Below are positions 56,058-64,000 of a stretch of 64,000 bases of DNA, one piece after another; within the stretch, counting starts at the first letter, position 1, and each line of letters starts with the position of its first letter. The notes under the pieces are model-generated. The model was not told where the DNA came from, ran no database searches, and worked only from the letters and a program-made list of their open reading frames with translations. The position numbers and the translations under genes were made by a program. Origin of the DNA: Sphingobium sp. YR768 (GTDB lineage: Bacteria; Pseudomonadota; Alphaproteobacteria; Sphingomonadales; Sphingomonadaceae); the NCBI RefSeq assembly GCF_900111125.1, contig NZ_FOGE01000014.1, positions 62,001-126,000 on the forward strand, given 5' to 3'.

Positions 56058-57953
56058 TCAGACGCCGAACAACCCCACCAGCGCCTTGTCCAGCATCAGC
56101 AATTGCCACAGCAGCCGGCCATGATCCGACACCCCCGCGCGATGGTCGGCCGCGACCTTCGCCAGCATCTTCGGGTCGAACCAGCCCGTCTTCGCCAGCG
56201 CCGATCCGCCCGCGATCGCGGTCGCCTCGCCCGCCAGCGCGCCACGGAACCAGGCGCTGATCGGAGTCACGAACCCCATTTTCTGGCGATAGAGGATATC
56301 CTGCGGCAGGAAGGGTTCCATCGCCTTCTTCATGAGATATTTGCCGCTATTGCCGCGAATGCGCTGCGCGACCGGCAGCTTGGCCGCGAACTCCACCAGC
56401 CGATAGTCCAGCAGCGGCTCGCGCGCTTCCAGGCTGACGGCCATGCTCATCCGGTCCGTCTTGGTCAGGATGTCGCCGGGCAGCCAGATGCGGATATCGG
56501 CATATTGCGCCCGGTCGAGCGGATCGCGTGCGGGCGCCTCCGCCATCGCCTTGATATAGCGATCCTCGGCGCGATAGGCGCCCAGCCGCCCCTTCATTTC
56601 CTGACTGAACAGCCGCTGGCGCAGGGCATAAGGCGTGACGCCAACCGACGCGGCATAGGCTTCGCCACCCTCACCCGCCAGTTCGAGGAAAGTGGATTTG
56701 GCGCGCAGCGCACGCGGCGCCCAATCCGCCTTGGGATAATAGCGGCCCAGCGTGCCGAACAAGGGCTGACGCACCGATTGCGGGATCAGACCGCGCAGTC
56801 GTTCCCCCTGCATCTGGAAACGATGGCGGCGATAGCCGGCGAACGCCTCGTCCGCGCCGTCGCCCGACAAAGCCACCGTCACCTGTTCACGCGCCAATTC
56901 GCACACGCGGAAGGTCGGCAGCGCGGAGGCATCGGCAAAAGGCTCGTCGAAATGGAAAGCCAGCCGGTCGATCAGCCCATAATCATCGGGTGATACGATG
57001 CGCGTGCGATGATCGGTGGCGAAGCGGCGGGCGACACGGTCGGCAAATCCCGTCTCGTCCAGACTCGCGACGTCGAAGCCGATGGTGCAGGTCTTGACCG
57101 CGCGGCTCGATGCCTCGGCCATCAGCGCCACGACGCTGCTGCTGTCCACCCCGCCCGACAGGAACGCGCCTAGCGGCACGTCGGCAACCATGCGCGACCG
57201 CACAGCCTGTCGCATCAGGGCGACCAGTTCCTCCTCCAGCGCTTCGGGTTTCGCCCTGGTCCGGTCGGCGAAGCTGACGTCCCAATAGCGTTGCGGCTGC
57301 GGCAGGGGCCGGCCGCGCACCAGCCGCAGCGTCTCGCCCGCGCCCAGCTTGCGCACGCCCGCCACCAGACAGGCATCGTCGGGCACATAGCCATAGGCCA
57401 TATAATCCTCGACCGCGCTCAGGTCCGGCGCGCGGCGCAACAAAGGATGCGCCAGCAGGCTCTTCAATTCCGATCCGAAGATCAGGCTGCCATCCGATAG
57501 CAACGCATAGTGAAGTGGCTTCACCCCCAACCGGTCGCGCGCCAGCCAGAGCGATTGCGCCCGCGCATCGAACAAAGCGAAGGCGAACATGCCGTTGAAG
57601 CGATGCACGCACTCCTCACCCCATTGGCGATAGCCGTGCAGGATGACTTCGGTATCGCTATCGGTGCGGAACACATGGCCCTTCGCCTCCAGTTCCGCGC
57701 GGACTTCCGCGAAATTATAGATTTCACCGTTGAAGACGACGACCAGACTCTCATCCTCGGTCAGCATCGGCTGCGCGCCGCCGCCCAGATCGATGATGGA
57801 GAGGCGCAGATGGCCCAGCCCCACGCCCGGCGCCGTCCAGATGCCGCTGCCGTCCGGGCCGCGATGCGGCATCACGTCCAGCATGGCGCGCACCCGCGCG
57901 GGATCGACCGGCTTGGCCGTTTCGAGATGGAAAATACCCGCTATGCCGCACAT
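56058..57953 (-). CDS. XrtA/PEP-CTERM-associated asparagine-synthase-like amidotransferase
   Basis: 631 residues. N-terminal glutamine amidotransferase with Cys2 (MCGIAGIF), HRGPDGSG and NGEIYNF; C-terminal asparagine-synthase domain with FLSGGVDSSSVVAL as the ATP-pyrophosphatase loop. It resembles the exosortase-A-system amidotransferase subgroup (TIGR03108). It probably amidates a sugar or a lipid-linked precursor of the polysaccharide; the substrate is not known. The ATG at 57953 is fixed by the need for Cys at position 2. It is separated from xrtA by a repeat of about 90 bases. Confidence 0.9.
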   Translation of the reverse strand: MCGIAGIFHLETAKPVDPARVRAMLDVMPHRGPDGSGIWTAPGVGLGHLRLSIIDLGGGAQPMLTEDESLVVVFNGEIYNFAEVRAELEAKGHVFRTDSDTEVILHGYRQWGEECVHRFNGMFAFALFDARAQSLWLARDRLGVKPLHYALLSDGSLIFGSELKSLLAHPLLRRAPDLSAVEDYMAYGYVPDDACLVAGVRKLGAGETLRLVRGRPLPQPQRYWDVSFADRTRAKPEALEEELVALMRQAVRSRMVADVPLGAFLSGGVDSSSVVALMAEASSRAVKTCTIGFDVASLDETGFADRVARRFATDHRTRIVSPDDYGLIDRLAFHFDEPFADASALPTFRVCELAREQVTVALSGDGADEAFAGYRRHRFQMQGERLRGLIPQSVRQPLFGTLGRYYPKADWAPRALRAKSTFLELAGEGGEAYAASVGVTPYALRQRLFSQEMKGRLGAYRAEDRYIKAMAEAPARDPLDRAQYADIRIWLPGDILTKTDRMSMAVSLEAREPLLDYRLVEFAAKLPVAQRIRGNSGKYLMKKAMEPFLPQDILYRQKMGFVTPISAWFRGALAGEATAIAGGSALAKTGWFDPKMLAKVAADHRAGVSDHGRLLWQLLMLDKALVGLFGV

Positions 57954-57984
57954 AATATGGCCTTAAGAGGATCGCCCCGCAAAT

Positions 57985-58078
57985 CATACCCCGTTCGGGC
58001 TGAGCCTGTCGAAGCCCTGCTCTTTTCTTGAAAGACAGTAGGGCCCTTCGACAGGCTCAGGGCGAACGGCGTGAGAGA
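57985..58078. repeat. Inverted CTTCGACAGGCTCAGGGCGAA-type repeat
   Basis: GTTCGGGCTGAGCCTGTCGA and CCTTCGACAGGCTCAGGGCG form long arms around a loop with CTTTTCTTGAAAGAC. A common proteobacterial intergenic repeat; here it lies between xrtA and the amidotransferase gene. Confidence 0.8.
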
Positions 58079-58089
58079 CGCATCCTTAT

Positions 58090-59622
58090 TCATTGAATAC
58101 CAACGGCCCGGTCGGCCAAAGGCCGCACATCGCCAAGGTCCGTGAGGAAAGCCGTAATCGCGGCGTCGGCCGGACGTCCCTCCCCTTCTTCGGCCGATAC
58201 CAGAATGGCCACGGCGCGCTGGTCACGGCCCAGCAATCGGGCCGCCATCGTCTCGATCTTCACCTGCGGCTTGCTGCCGGTCGGCGCACCTGCACCGATG
58301 CGATAGAAGCTGACGACATGGCGGACGACCGGGCCGGGCGCGGTGATCTGCTCGCCACGCGCATTGGCCGGGGCGCGGGCGGGTGAAGACCAGACCCATT
58401 CGCTTTCGGGATCGGCAGCGCCCTGCGCGAAGCCGACCAGTTCGCGTCCTTCATCCTGCCGGTCATAGGTGGCGATGGACAGGTCCACGACCTGCCCCTG
58501 CGCATTGCGATAGCGGCCGGTGACGAAATGGTCTGCGCCATCGAAACGGGCTTTCCATGGATAGGCCTGCGGATCGGCGGTGCGGGTCCAGCCGCTGACC
58601 TGCGGCATCGCCAGCACCGGTGGCAGGGGATCGGCAGCGGCGGCCGTTGCCGCCAGCCAGAGCGGCGCGGCGAAGATCAGGACCAGTGCCGCACCTGCGA
58701 TCCGCCCGGCATGAGACGGCCCGACAGTGCTCTGAAGCGCCTGCGGATCGAACCAGGGATCGCCCGGCTTGCGATCGAAGAAGGGCCAGGCGGCGGCCAT
58801 CACCACGATCATGATGATTGCGAAGAAAACCCAGCCATAGACGACATGATCGAAGCCGACCGCCGCATCGACTGTGGTCAGATGCGCGACCAATATGGTG
58901 GCATAGGCGCGCACGCCATTGGCCAGCACCGACAGCGTCAGCGCGCCCGCCATGAACAGAATACGCCGGCTCCATCTGCGGAAACAGACATTGCAGACCA
59001 GCACGCCATAGGCGGTCATGGCGATCAGGAATTTCGCGCCGGAACAGGCTTCGGCCACTTCGAAATAGCCGGTCGGCGTGGTGATGAAGATGCCCTCGAT
59101 ATGCGCGGGCACCCCCGTCAGGTCGAGCAGCAACAGGGCTATACGCGCCGTCAGCAATTGCAGCGGCGGCACGATCTCGTCCCCGAAAGGCACCATGAAG
59201 AAGGCGTAGAAGAGCGGGAACAGCAGAGCCCGCGCCACCGCCGGCCCCAGCAGCGCGATCGTCGCGCCCTGCAACATCAGGATCAGCGCGCCATGGCGGA
59301 CCATCGCCACCCCCGCCGCCGCGCCCAGCAGCCAGGCGAGCGCCCCTGCCGCCAGCCAGAGCAGCCCCGGCGCCCGAGCAACCGGCTGCAACTGGCGCAG
59401 CCCCGGCAAACGCTGCTGCACCAGCCAGCCGATCAGCAACGGAATGAACAGGCAATGGCCGAAGGTGGAGGCGTTCCACCAGATCGATACCATGGTATGA
59501 ACATCGCCCAAAAACAGCGCCAGGATGGCGAAGGCGATCACGCCCAGCGCCGTCAGATGCCCGCGCCAGCCATCCAGCGCGATCAGCGGTATGCGATCCA
59601 GAGGCATGGCGCGATCCGTCAT
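58090..59622 (-). CDS. xrtA: Exosortase A fused to EpsI domain
   Basis: 510 residues. About eight membrane helices, then a periplasmic C-terminal domain. The exosortase catalytic triad is visible: Cys193 in EACSGAKFL, Arg238 in NGVRAYATI and His259 in FDHVVYGW. The region from about residue 300 onwards is an EpsI (DUF3485) domain (QVSGWTRTADPQAYPWKARFDGADHFVTGRY), fused here where some genomes have a separate gene. XrtA cleaves PEP-CTERM tails and is found in EPS loci. No PEP-CTERM protein is seen in this window. Its start overlaps the stop of the glycosyltransferase by ATGA. Confidence 0.95.
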   Translation of the reverse strand: MTDRAMPLDRIPLIALDGWRGHLTALGVIAFAILALFLGDVHTMVSIWWNASTFGHCLFIPLLIGWLVQQRLPGLRQLQPVARAPGLLWLAAGALAWLLGAAAGVAMVRHGALILMLQGATIALLGPAVARALLFPLFYAFFMVPFGDEIVPPLQLLTARIALLLLDLTGVPAHIEGIFITTPTGYFEVAEACSGAKFLIAMTAYGVLVCNVCFRRWSRRILFMAGALTLSVLANGVRAYATILVAHLTTVDAAVGFDHVVYGWVFFAIIMIVVMAAAWPFFDRKPGDPWFDPQALQSTVGPSHAGRIAGAALVLIFAAPLWLAATAAAADPLPPVLAMPQVSGWTRTADPQAYPWKARFDGADHFVTGRYRNAQGQVVDLSIATYDRQDEGRELVGFAQGAADPESEWVWSSPARAPANARGEQITAPGPVVRHVVSFYRIGAGAPTGSKPQVKIETMAARLLGRDQRAVAILVSAEEGEGRPADAAITAFLTDLGDVRPLADRAVGIQ

Positions 59623-60848
59623 GCAGCGCGCGAACCGGCCTTGTCATCCGCCGACAGTAGCATGTCCGGCAAACCGGCCAGCGTTGCCGACCAGCGATAG
59701 CGTTCCTCCATGCGGGCACGCCCCGCCATGGCCAGACGCGCCGCCCGCTCCGGATCCGCCAGCAGGGCAATCACCTTCGCCGCTTCTTCGGCAGGATTGG
59801 CCGCAACCAGGAAATGCAGATCGTCGGTGGCGTCGATCCCTTCGGCGGCCTGTGGCGAGGCAACCACCGGCCGCGCCATCGCCATGGCCTCCAGCACCTT
59901 GTTCTGTATGCCGCGCGCGATCCGCAGCGGCGCGACCACGACATCCGCCGCCGCCAGCCAGCCGCGCACGTCGGGCACGCCGCCGGTGACGATCACGCCG
60001 GGCAGATCGGCCAGCGCCTCCACCTGTTTCGCAGGGTTGCGCCCGACAATGGCAAAGCGGGCGTCGGGATGGACGCTGCGGATCGCAGGCAAGGTCTGGC
60101 GCGCGAAACTTTCCACCGCCTCGACATTGGGGCGGTAATCCATCTGCCCGGTGAAGACGAGCAAGGGGCCATCACCATGATCGATCGCGGGGAAATCCGC
60201 TGCGGGATCGAAATAGTCGAGCGCCACGCCATTTTCGATGGCGACGATCCGGTCCGGACCCAGCCCGCAGACGTCGCGGAACAGGCTCGCCTCCGCTTCG
60301 CTGACGAAGGAGCAGATGTCCGCCCGCTGCGCTACGCGCTTCTCGAAATCCAGCAGCACCCGTCCCTCGCGACGGTTGATCCAGGCCATCGGCCCGCTGC
60401 CTTCCGCGCCATAGGTGGCATATTTGGCGGAATCGAAATCGACGAAATCCATCAGGAAACGTACATCGGACGGCAGGACCGGCACGAAATGCGCCATCTG
60501 CGCCGAATAAGCGACGACGGCGCGGATCGGCCGCTCCGCCAGCGTCCTGCCCACCCAGCGATGCAGGTCGGGATGGTCGAACAGCGAAATCAGCAGCGAC
60601 TGGCGCTTGGCAAGACCGGTCAGGCCCGCGACGACCTTCGACCGGTCGCGCCGCAACAGGCACTGGCTCGCGGCCACCTGAGCCAGTTCGGCGGCGAAAC
60701 GCATGTCGCGATCGTCATCGGCAAAACAGCCGACATGCACCGGCGCAACCTGCGCCAGACGCTTGAGCAGATGGCAGGAGCGGATCTTGTCGCCCCGGTC
60801 CGGCGGAAAGGGGATGCGGTGGCAGAGAAAGAGAATCTCGCCGGTCAT
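59619..60848 (-). CDS. XrtA-system glycosyltransferase (TIGR03087-like)
   Basis: 409 residues, GT-B fold of family 4. The N-terminus EILFLCHRIPFPPDRGDKIRSCHLL is the signature of the exosortase-system glycosyltransferase subgroup (TIGR03087). The C-terminal half has VFTGQMDYRPNVEAV, VGRNPAKQV, ADVVVAPLRIARGIQNKVLEAMAMARPVVASPQAAEG (donor-nucleotide binding with E-x7-E-like motif). It overlaps the FemAB gene upstream and xrtA downstream by ATGA. It adds a sugar in EPS synthesis; donor and acceptor are unknown. Confidence 0.92.
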   Translation of the reverse strand: MTGEILFLCHRIPFPPDRGDKIRSCHLLKRLAQVAPVHVGCFADDDRDMRFAAELAQVAASQCLLRRDRSKVVAGLTGLAKRQSLLISLFDHPDLHRWVGRTLAERPIRAVVAYSAQMAHFVPVLPSDVRFLMDFVDFDSAKYATYGAEGSGPMAWINRREGRVLLDFEKRVAQRADICSFVSEAEASLFRDVCGLGPDRIVAIENGVALDYFDPAADFPAIDHGDGPLLVFTGQMDYRPNVEAVESFARQTLPAIRSVHPDARFAIVGRNPAKQVEALADLPGVIVTGGVPDVRGWLAAADVVVAPLRIARGIQNKVLEAMAMARPVVASPQAAEGIDATDDLHFLVAANPAEEAAKVIALLADPERAARLAMAGRARMEERYRWSATLAGLPDMLLSADDKAGSRAA

Positions 60849-61918
60849 CCCAGCCCCCGCGCGATATGCGGGCCAATCAGATTGGCGATCGATTCAGGCA
60901 GTTTCTTCCACAATTCCACCTTGCGCCGATATTGGGGTGAGAGCGGATTGACGTCGCGCGTCTCCTTGCCCGGCGCGGTGCGCAGATAATAGCCGAGCGG
61001 TTCGCCCTCGAAACCCCAGGTCTTCTTCCAGGCGGCCGGCCCCGTTCCGACCTTCGACCGGCCGAAGTCGAAGACGCTGCATCCCCGCTCCCGCGCCGCG
61101 CGCATCAGGCTGAAATAGAGAAATTCGTTCGACCGCATCGCCCGCGCGCCGTCCGCCGCGCCATGCCAATAGGGCATGCAGGCGCCGCCGTGATAGAGGC
61201 TGATGACCGCCGACAAGGGCTTGCCATCCTTCGATGCGACCGCGATGTCGGCGTCATCGCCGAAGCGGTCCAGCACCGCATCGAACAGCGCCCGCGGGAA
61301 AACCGGCGTGCCCAGATTATGGACGCTATGGGCGTAAAGCCGATAGTGAATGTCGCGCAGCCGCTTGTCCCGGCCCATCTCGAAATCCAGGCCATTGCCC
61401 AGCCCCTTGCGGATTTCGGCGCGGTGGCGCTTGGGCACCGCCTTCAGTTCCGCCTCATCGTCGGCGGCCAGCGGCCGGGCGAAGCCCAGATAGGCGTCGG
61501 CCTTTTCCTGCCATTGTGCGCCGACCGGCGCTTCGCCGCCGCGCAGTTCCATCGTGGCGCAACCCAGTTGCTCTGCCAGAGTCCAGGCGGCGTTGGCCAG
61601 ACCTTCGCCGACCTGCCGGTGGGTGGTCAATATGCCACCGTCCACCGCGAAACCGCTGCCCACCAGCGCGCGCCCGAACAAGGCGGAACGGATATAGGTG
61701 AGCGGCAACACGCCCAATATCTCGCCAGCACCGGAGCGTGCGACCAGCATCTTCGCTTTCTGGCCGGTGCCCGCCTGCACGCCCATGATCCAGCCGGGTC
61801 GCTGGAATGGCGTGGAATCGGCATGGGCGCGGACCCAGTCGTCGATTTCCGCCACCACTGCCACATCGGACAGGCGCGCTTCCTCTACGACGAAGACCAG
61901 ACCGGTCATTACGCTCAT
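60845..61918 (-). CDS. FemAB-like XrtA-system protein (copy 1)
   Basis: 357 residues. GNAT-type double domain of the FemAB/XrtA-associated family (TIGR03019): FQRPGWIMGVQAGTGQKAKMLVARSGAGEILGVLPLTYIRSALFGRALVGSGFAVDGGI, AVPKRHRAEIRKGLG, SVHNLGTPVFPRALF, and the C-terminal CSVFDFGRSKVGTGPAAWKKTWGFEG. Tandem paralogue of the next gene. These are thought to transfer an amino acid to the polymer precursor, by analogy to FemX; no proof. The ATG at 61918 follows GGAAG; the earlier TTG at 61924 is less likely. Confidence 0.9.
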   Translation of the reverse strand: MSVMTGLVFVVEEARLSDVAVVAEIDDWVRAHADSTPFQRPGWIMGVQAGTGQKAKMLVARSGAGEILGVLPLTYIRSALFGRALVGSGFAVDGGILTTHRQVGEGLANAAWTLAEQLGCATMELRGGEAPVGAQWQEKADAYLGFARPLAADDEAELKAVPKRHRAEIRKGLGNGLDFEMGRDKRLRDIHYRLYAHSVHNLGTPVFPRALFDAVLDRFGDDADIAVASKDGKPLSAVISLYHGGACMPYWHGAADGARAMRSNEFLYFSLMRAARERGCSVFDFGRSKVGTGPAAWKKTWGFEGEPLGYYLRTAPGKETRDVNPLSPQYRRKVELWKKLPESIANLIGPHIARGLG

Positions 61919-61984
61919 GGTCAAACTTCCTTTGCCATTCTGAGCCGGATAGTACGCCGTCCGACTAAATAATTTATGTGCATT

Positions 61985-63055
61985 TCAGCCAAGTCCGCGC
62001 GAAATCATCGGCCCAAGCATATTGGCCACCGGCAACGGCAGTTTTTTCCATAGTTCGATCCGCCGCTGATATTTGGCGCTGCCCGGGTTGATGTCCCGCG
62101 CTGCGCCGTCCGCTGGCCAGCCATGATAGACCAGCGGGCGCGGATCGAAGCCGAAGCTCTTTTTCCAGGCCGCCTGACCGCTCCCCGCCTTGGACCGGCC
62201 AAAGTCGAAATGGGTCATGCCGCGCGCACGGCCATGGCCCATGAGCCGATAATACATCAGCTCGTTGGACCGCAGTCTGCGCGCGTCGGACAGGCCACCG
62301 CCCCAATAGGGCATGACCCGGCCGCCATGATAGAGGTTGAATACCGCCGACACCGGCCGTTCCCCTTCGCGCACGACCAATATGTCGGCATCCTCGCCAA
62401 AGCGGTCAAGCATGGCGCGAAACAGGCTGGCGGGGAAGACCGGCGTGCCCAGATTGCGAACGCTTTCAGCATAGACGCGATAATGGTCGCGGAGCAGGCG
62501 GGCAGAGCGGCCCGTCTCGGCGGTCAACGCCGGATTGGCCAGAGCCTTGCGCAATTCGGCGCGATGCTTGCGCGGGACCGCCAGCAATTCCGCTTCATCA
62601 TCGGCGGCGATCGGCCGGACGAAGCCGACATGCTCGCCCTCCCGCCGGTCCCAGTTGCCGCCCGGCGCCATGCCACCGCGCAATTCGATCGGCAGTCCGC
62701 CCCGATCGCGCGCCAGCGCTTCCGCCGCCTTCGCAAGCTGGTGCGCCACCTGCCCGTCCTGCGCCAATATGCCGCCATCCACCGCAAAGGCCGTGGACAC
62801 CAGCGCATTGCCGAACAAGCGGCTCTTCACATGATGGAGCGGCAACAGCCCCGCGATCCGGCCCGACGGCCCGAGGGCGGCGAGCAACAGCGAGCGATGA
62901 CCGGTCGCCTGCGTGATCGCGCGCAGCCAGGCGCTACGATGGAAAGGCGTGCCATGTTCCTGCGCCCGCACGAAGGCGTCGGCCGCATCGGCTTGCGCCG
63001 GGTTCGCCGGGTCCCATATGCTGATCGCCGGGTCGGCGCCATCGCCGACCGTCAT
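61985..63055 (-). CDS. FemAB-like XrtA-system protein (copy 2)
   Basis: 356 residues, aligned along its full length with the gene at 60845: FHRSAWLRAITQATGHRSLLLAALG, PLHHVKSRLFGNALVSTAFAVDGGI, AVPRKHRAELRKALA, SVRNLGTPVFPASLF, MTHFDFGRSKAGSGQAAWKKSFGF, and RRIELWKKLPLPVANMLGPMISRGLG. The two seem to be a tandem duplication that has diverged. A 66-base gap separates the copies. Its start overlaps the stop of the deacetylase by ATGA. The acceptor and any difference in specificity from copy 1 are unknown. Confidence 0.9.
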   Translation of the reverse strand: MTVGDGADPAISIWDPANPAQADAADAFVRAQEHGTPFHRSAWLRAITQATGHRSLLLAALGPSGRIAGLLPLHHVKSRLFGNALVSTAFAVDGGILAQDGQVAHQLAKAAEALARDRGGLPIELRGGMAPGGNWDRREGEHVGFVRPIAADDEAELLAVPRKHRAELRKALANPALTAETGRSARLLRDHYRVYAESVRNLGTPVFPASLFRAMLDRFGEDADILVVREGERPVSAVFNLYHGGRVMPYWGGGLSDARRLRSNELMYYRLMGHGRARGMTHFDFGRSKAGSGQAAWKKSFGFDPRPLVYHGWPADGAARDINPGSAKYQRRIELWKKLPLPVANMLGPMISRGLG

Positions 63056-63897
63056 GATGCGCGCGCGGCCTCCGCTTCCACCAGCGCATCAATGCGGGTC
63101 CAGTCAAAGTCGCTGGTCAGCCGCCGCAGCTTGGCCGCCATGACCGACAGGTTACTGTAATGGCGAAATTTGGATCGCAGCGGCGCATCGGGCACGCGCG
63201 GCTGATCCGGGTCGATTTCCCAAGGGTGGAAATAGATGATGGCGGGCCGCCCCGCCTGGTCATTCACCTGCCGGATCGCCCAGCGCGAAAAGCCATAGGG
63301 CAACAGGCGGAAAAAGCCGCCGCCGCCAGCCGCCAGTGTGCGCTTGCCCCATTTGGCAGTCGTCACCGGCAGTTCGACCAGCGGAGAATCCTTGACCGGC
63401 TTCCAGGCGAAACGCGGCGAATCCGGCCAGCCATAATGGTCATGCCGGATCGGCGCGACGCTGGAGGAATAGCGATAGCCCTCCTCCGCCAATATGCCGT
63501 GCGCCCAGGGGGTGCGCGGATCGATGGAGAAGCTGGGCGCGCGATAGCCCGTCACGGCCTGCCCGCTGGCATCCTCCAATATGGCGCGCGATTTGCGCAG
63601 ATCAGCGCGAAATTCCTCCGGCGTGAAGGTGAAGACGCGGGCATGGTCATAGCCATGGCTGGCCACTTCATGTCCGGCGTCCGCGATCCGGCGCATCAGC
63701 GCGGGATAGCGTTCGGCCACCCAGCCCAGCGTGAAGAAGGTCGCCTTGACCCCGGCCGTCGCAAACAGGTCCAGCACCGCGTCGCTGTTGCACTCGACCC
63801 GGTGGGTCAGGCCATCCCAGTCGGCGCGGCGGATCGTGCGCTCGAACGCGCCGACCTGAAACCAGTCCTCGACATCGACTGACAGGGCATTCTGCAT
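63052..63897 (-). CDS. XrtA-system polysaccharide deacetylase
   Basis: 281 residues. NodB-type deacetylase: the opening NALSVDVEDWFQVGAFE (motif 1 with Asp), EVASHGYDHARV (metal-binding H-x-x-x-H), GYRAPSFSID (motif 3), and a DUF3473 C-terminal part with PAIIYFHPWEIDPDQPRV (late His). This is the exosortase-A-system polysaccharide deacetylase subgroup (TIGR03006). It removes N-acetyl groups from a sugar chain, probably in the periplasm or cytoplasm. It overlaps the next FemAB gene by ATGA. Confidence 0.93.
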   Translation of the reverse strand: MQNALSVDVEDWFQVGAFERTIRRADWDGLTHRVECNSDAVLDLFATAGVKATFFTLGWVAERYPALMRRIADAGHEVASHGYDHARVFTFTPEEFRADLRKSRAILEDASGQAVTGYRAPSFSIDPRTPWAHGILAEEGYRYSSSVAPIRHDHYGWPDSPRFAWKPVKDSPLVELPVTTAKWGKRTLAAGGGGFFRLLPYGFSRWAIRQVNDQAGRPAIIYFHPWEIDPDQPRVPDAPLRSKFRHYSNLSVMAAKLRRLTSDFDWTRIDALVEAEAARAS

Positions 63898-63917
63898 CGG
63901 GCCTACCCTTCCGGCCG

Positions 63918-64000
63918 TCAGGCGACAGCCTGCGCGTCGGCCAGCTGCTCTTCGCGCTCGACCCAGTCGACCAGCAGGGTCAGAACCCGGCGCAACGCCG
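63918..64000 (-). CDS. C-terminal end of an EPS-operon gene (cut by window end)
   Basis: An open frame enters at the window end and stops at TGA 63918-63920, giving 27 residues (ALRRVLTLLVDWVEREEQLA, then DAQAVA). It lies 20 bases upstream of the deacetylase start on the same strand. In XrtA loci this position is often taken by the ExeA-like ATPase (TIGR03015); the helical, charged end is compatible with that, but 27 residues are not enough to decide. Confidence 0.5.
   Translation of the reverse strand, partial: ALRRVLTLLVDWVEREEQLADAQAVA

Overview
The window is chromosomal DNA of a sphingomonad (Alphaproteobacteria, Sphingomonadaceae, most like Sphingobium or Sphingomonas). The evidence is high GC, very long spurious antisense reading frames, an alphaproteobacterial gene-transfer-agent (GTA) type head and tail cluster, an XrtA (exosortase A) exopolysaccharide operon, a TonB-dependent receptor and many short intergenic hairpin repeats. 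I see no tRNA, rRNA or CRISPR array. The genus call is inference.

Layout. 1-8.9 kb holds unlinked housekeeping genes: a GST tail, a Bax-inhibitor-1 protein, a small zinc-ribbon membrane protein, RNA cyclic phosphodiesterase, Cu-Zn superoxide dismutase, a Rieske oxygenase, an AAA ATPase and an OmpA protein with a 21-proline hinge. 9.0-37.0 kb holds a near-complete GTA-like cluster, all on the minus strand and in canonical order: small terminase (37.0 kb), large terminase, portal, DUF6127, prohead protease, capsid, tail fibre, connectors, tail terminator, tail tube, chaperones, tape measure, DUF2460, DUF2163, NlpC/P60, tail tip, DUF2793. The tail half is packed with 4-nt start/stop overlaps. 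The head half is broken apart by unrelated genes on both strands: M28 peptidase, tailspike-like beta-helix protein, nitroreductase, glycine-zipper protein, a GNAT enzyme with a 54-aa partner, a phytanoyl-CoA-dioxygenase-like enzyme and small exported proteins. Terminator-bearing repeats lie at several of these junctions, so the head genes cannot form one simple operon.

37-53.5 kb holds metabolic and regulatory genes: GST, DUF6624-like protein, DJ-1/PfpI protein, an AsnC/Lrp regulator next to an S51 cyanophycinase-like peptidase divergent from a TonB receptor, methionine-(R)-sulfoxide reductase, an RcnB-like envelope protein, a PAS-GGDEF-EAL protein, leucyl/arginyl-tRNA-protein transferase, threonine ammonia-lyase, and an oxidoreductase-amidohydrolase pair.

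53.5-64 kb is a minus-strand exopolysaccharide locus of the XrtA/PEP-CTERM type: ATPase-like tail end (cut by the window), polysaccharide deacetylase, two tandem FemAB-like proteins, a glycosyltransferase, exosortase fused to an EpsI domain, an asparagine-synthase-like amidotransferase, a polyprenyl-phosphate sugar transferase and a family 2 glycosyltransferase.

The most unusual items are the fragmented GTA cluster with its S74 fibre and DUF2460 fusion, direct repeats flanking the capsid gene, a 66-bp perfect palindrome beside a possible two-gene toxin-antitoxin-like unit, and two hairpins that share one fixed 14-nt core while sitting inside two different repeat families.
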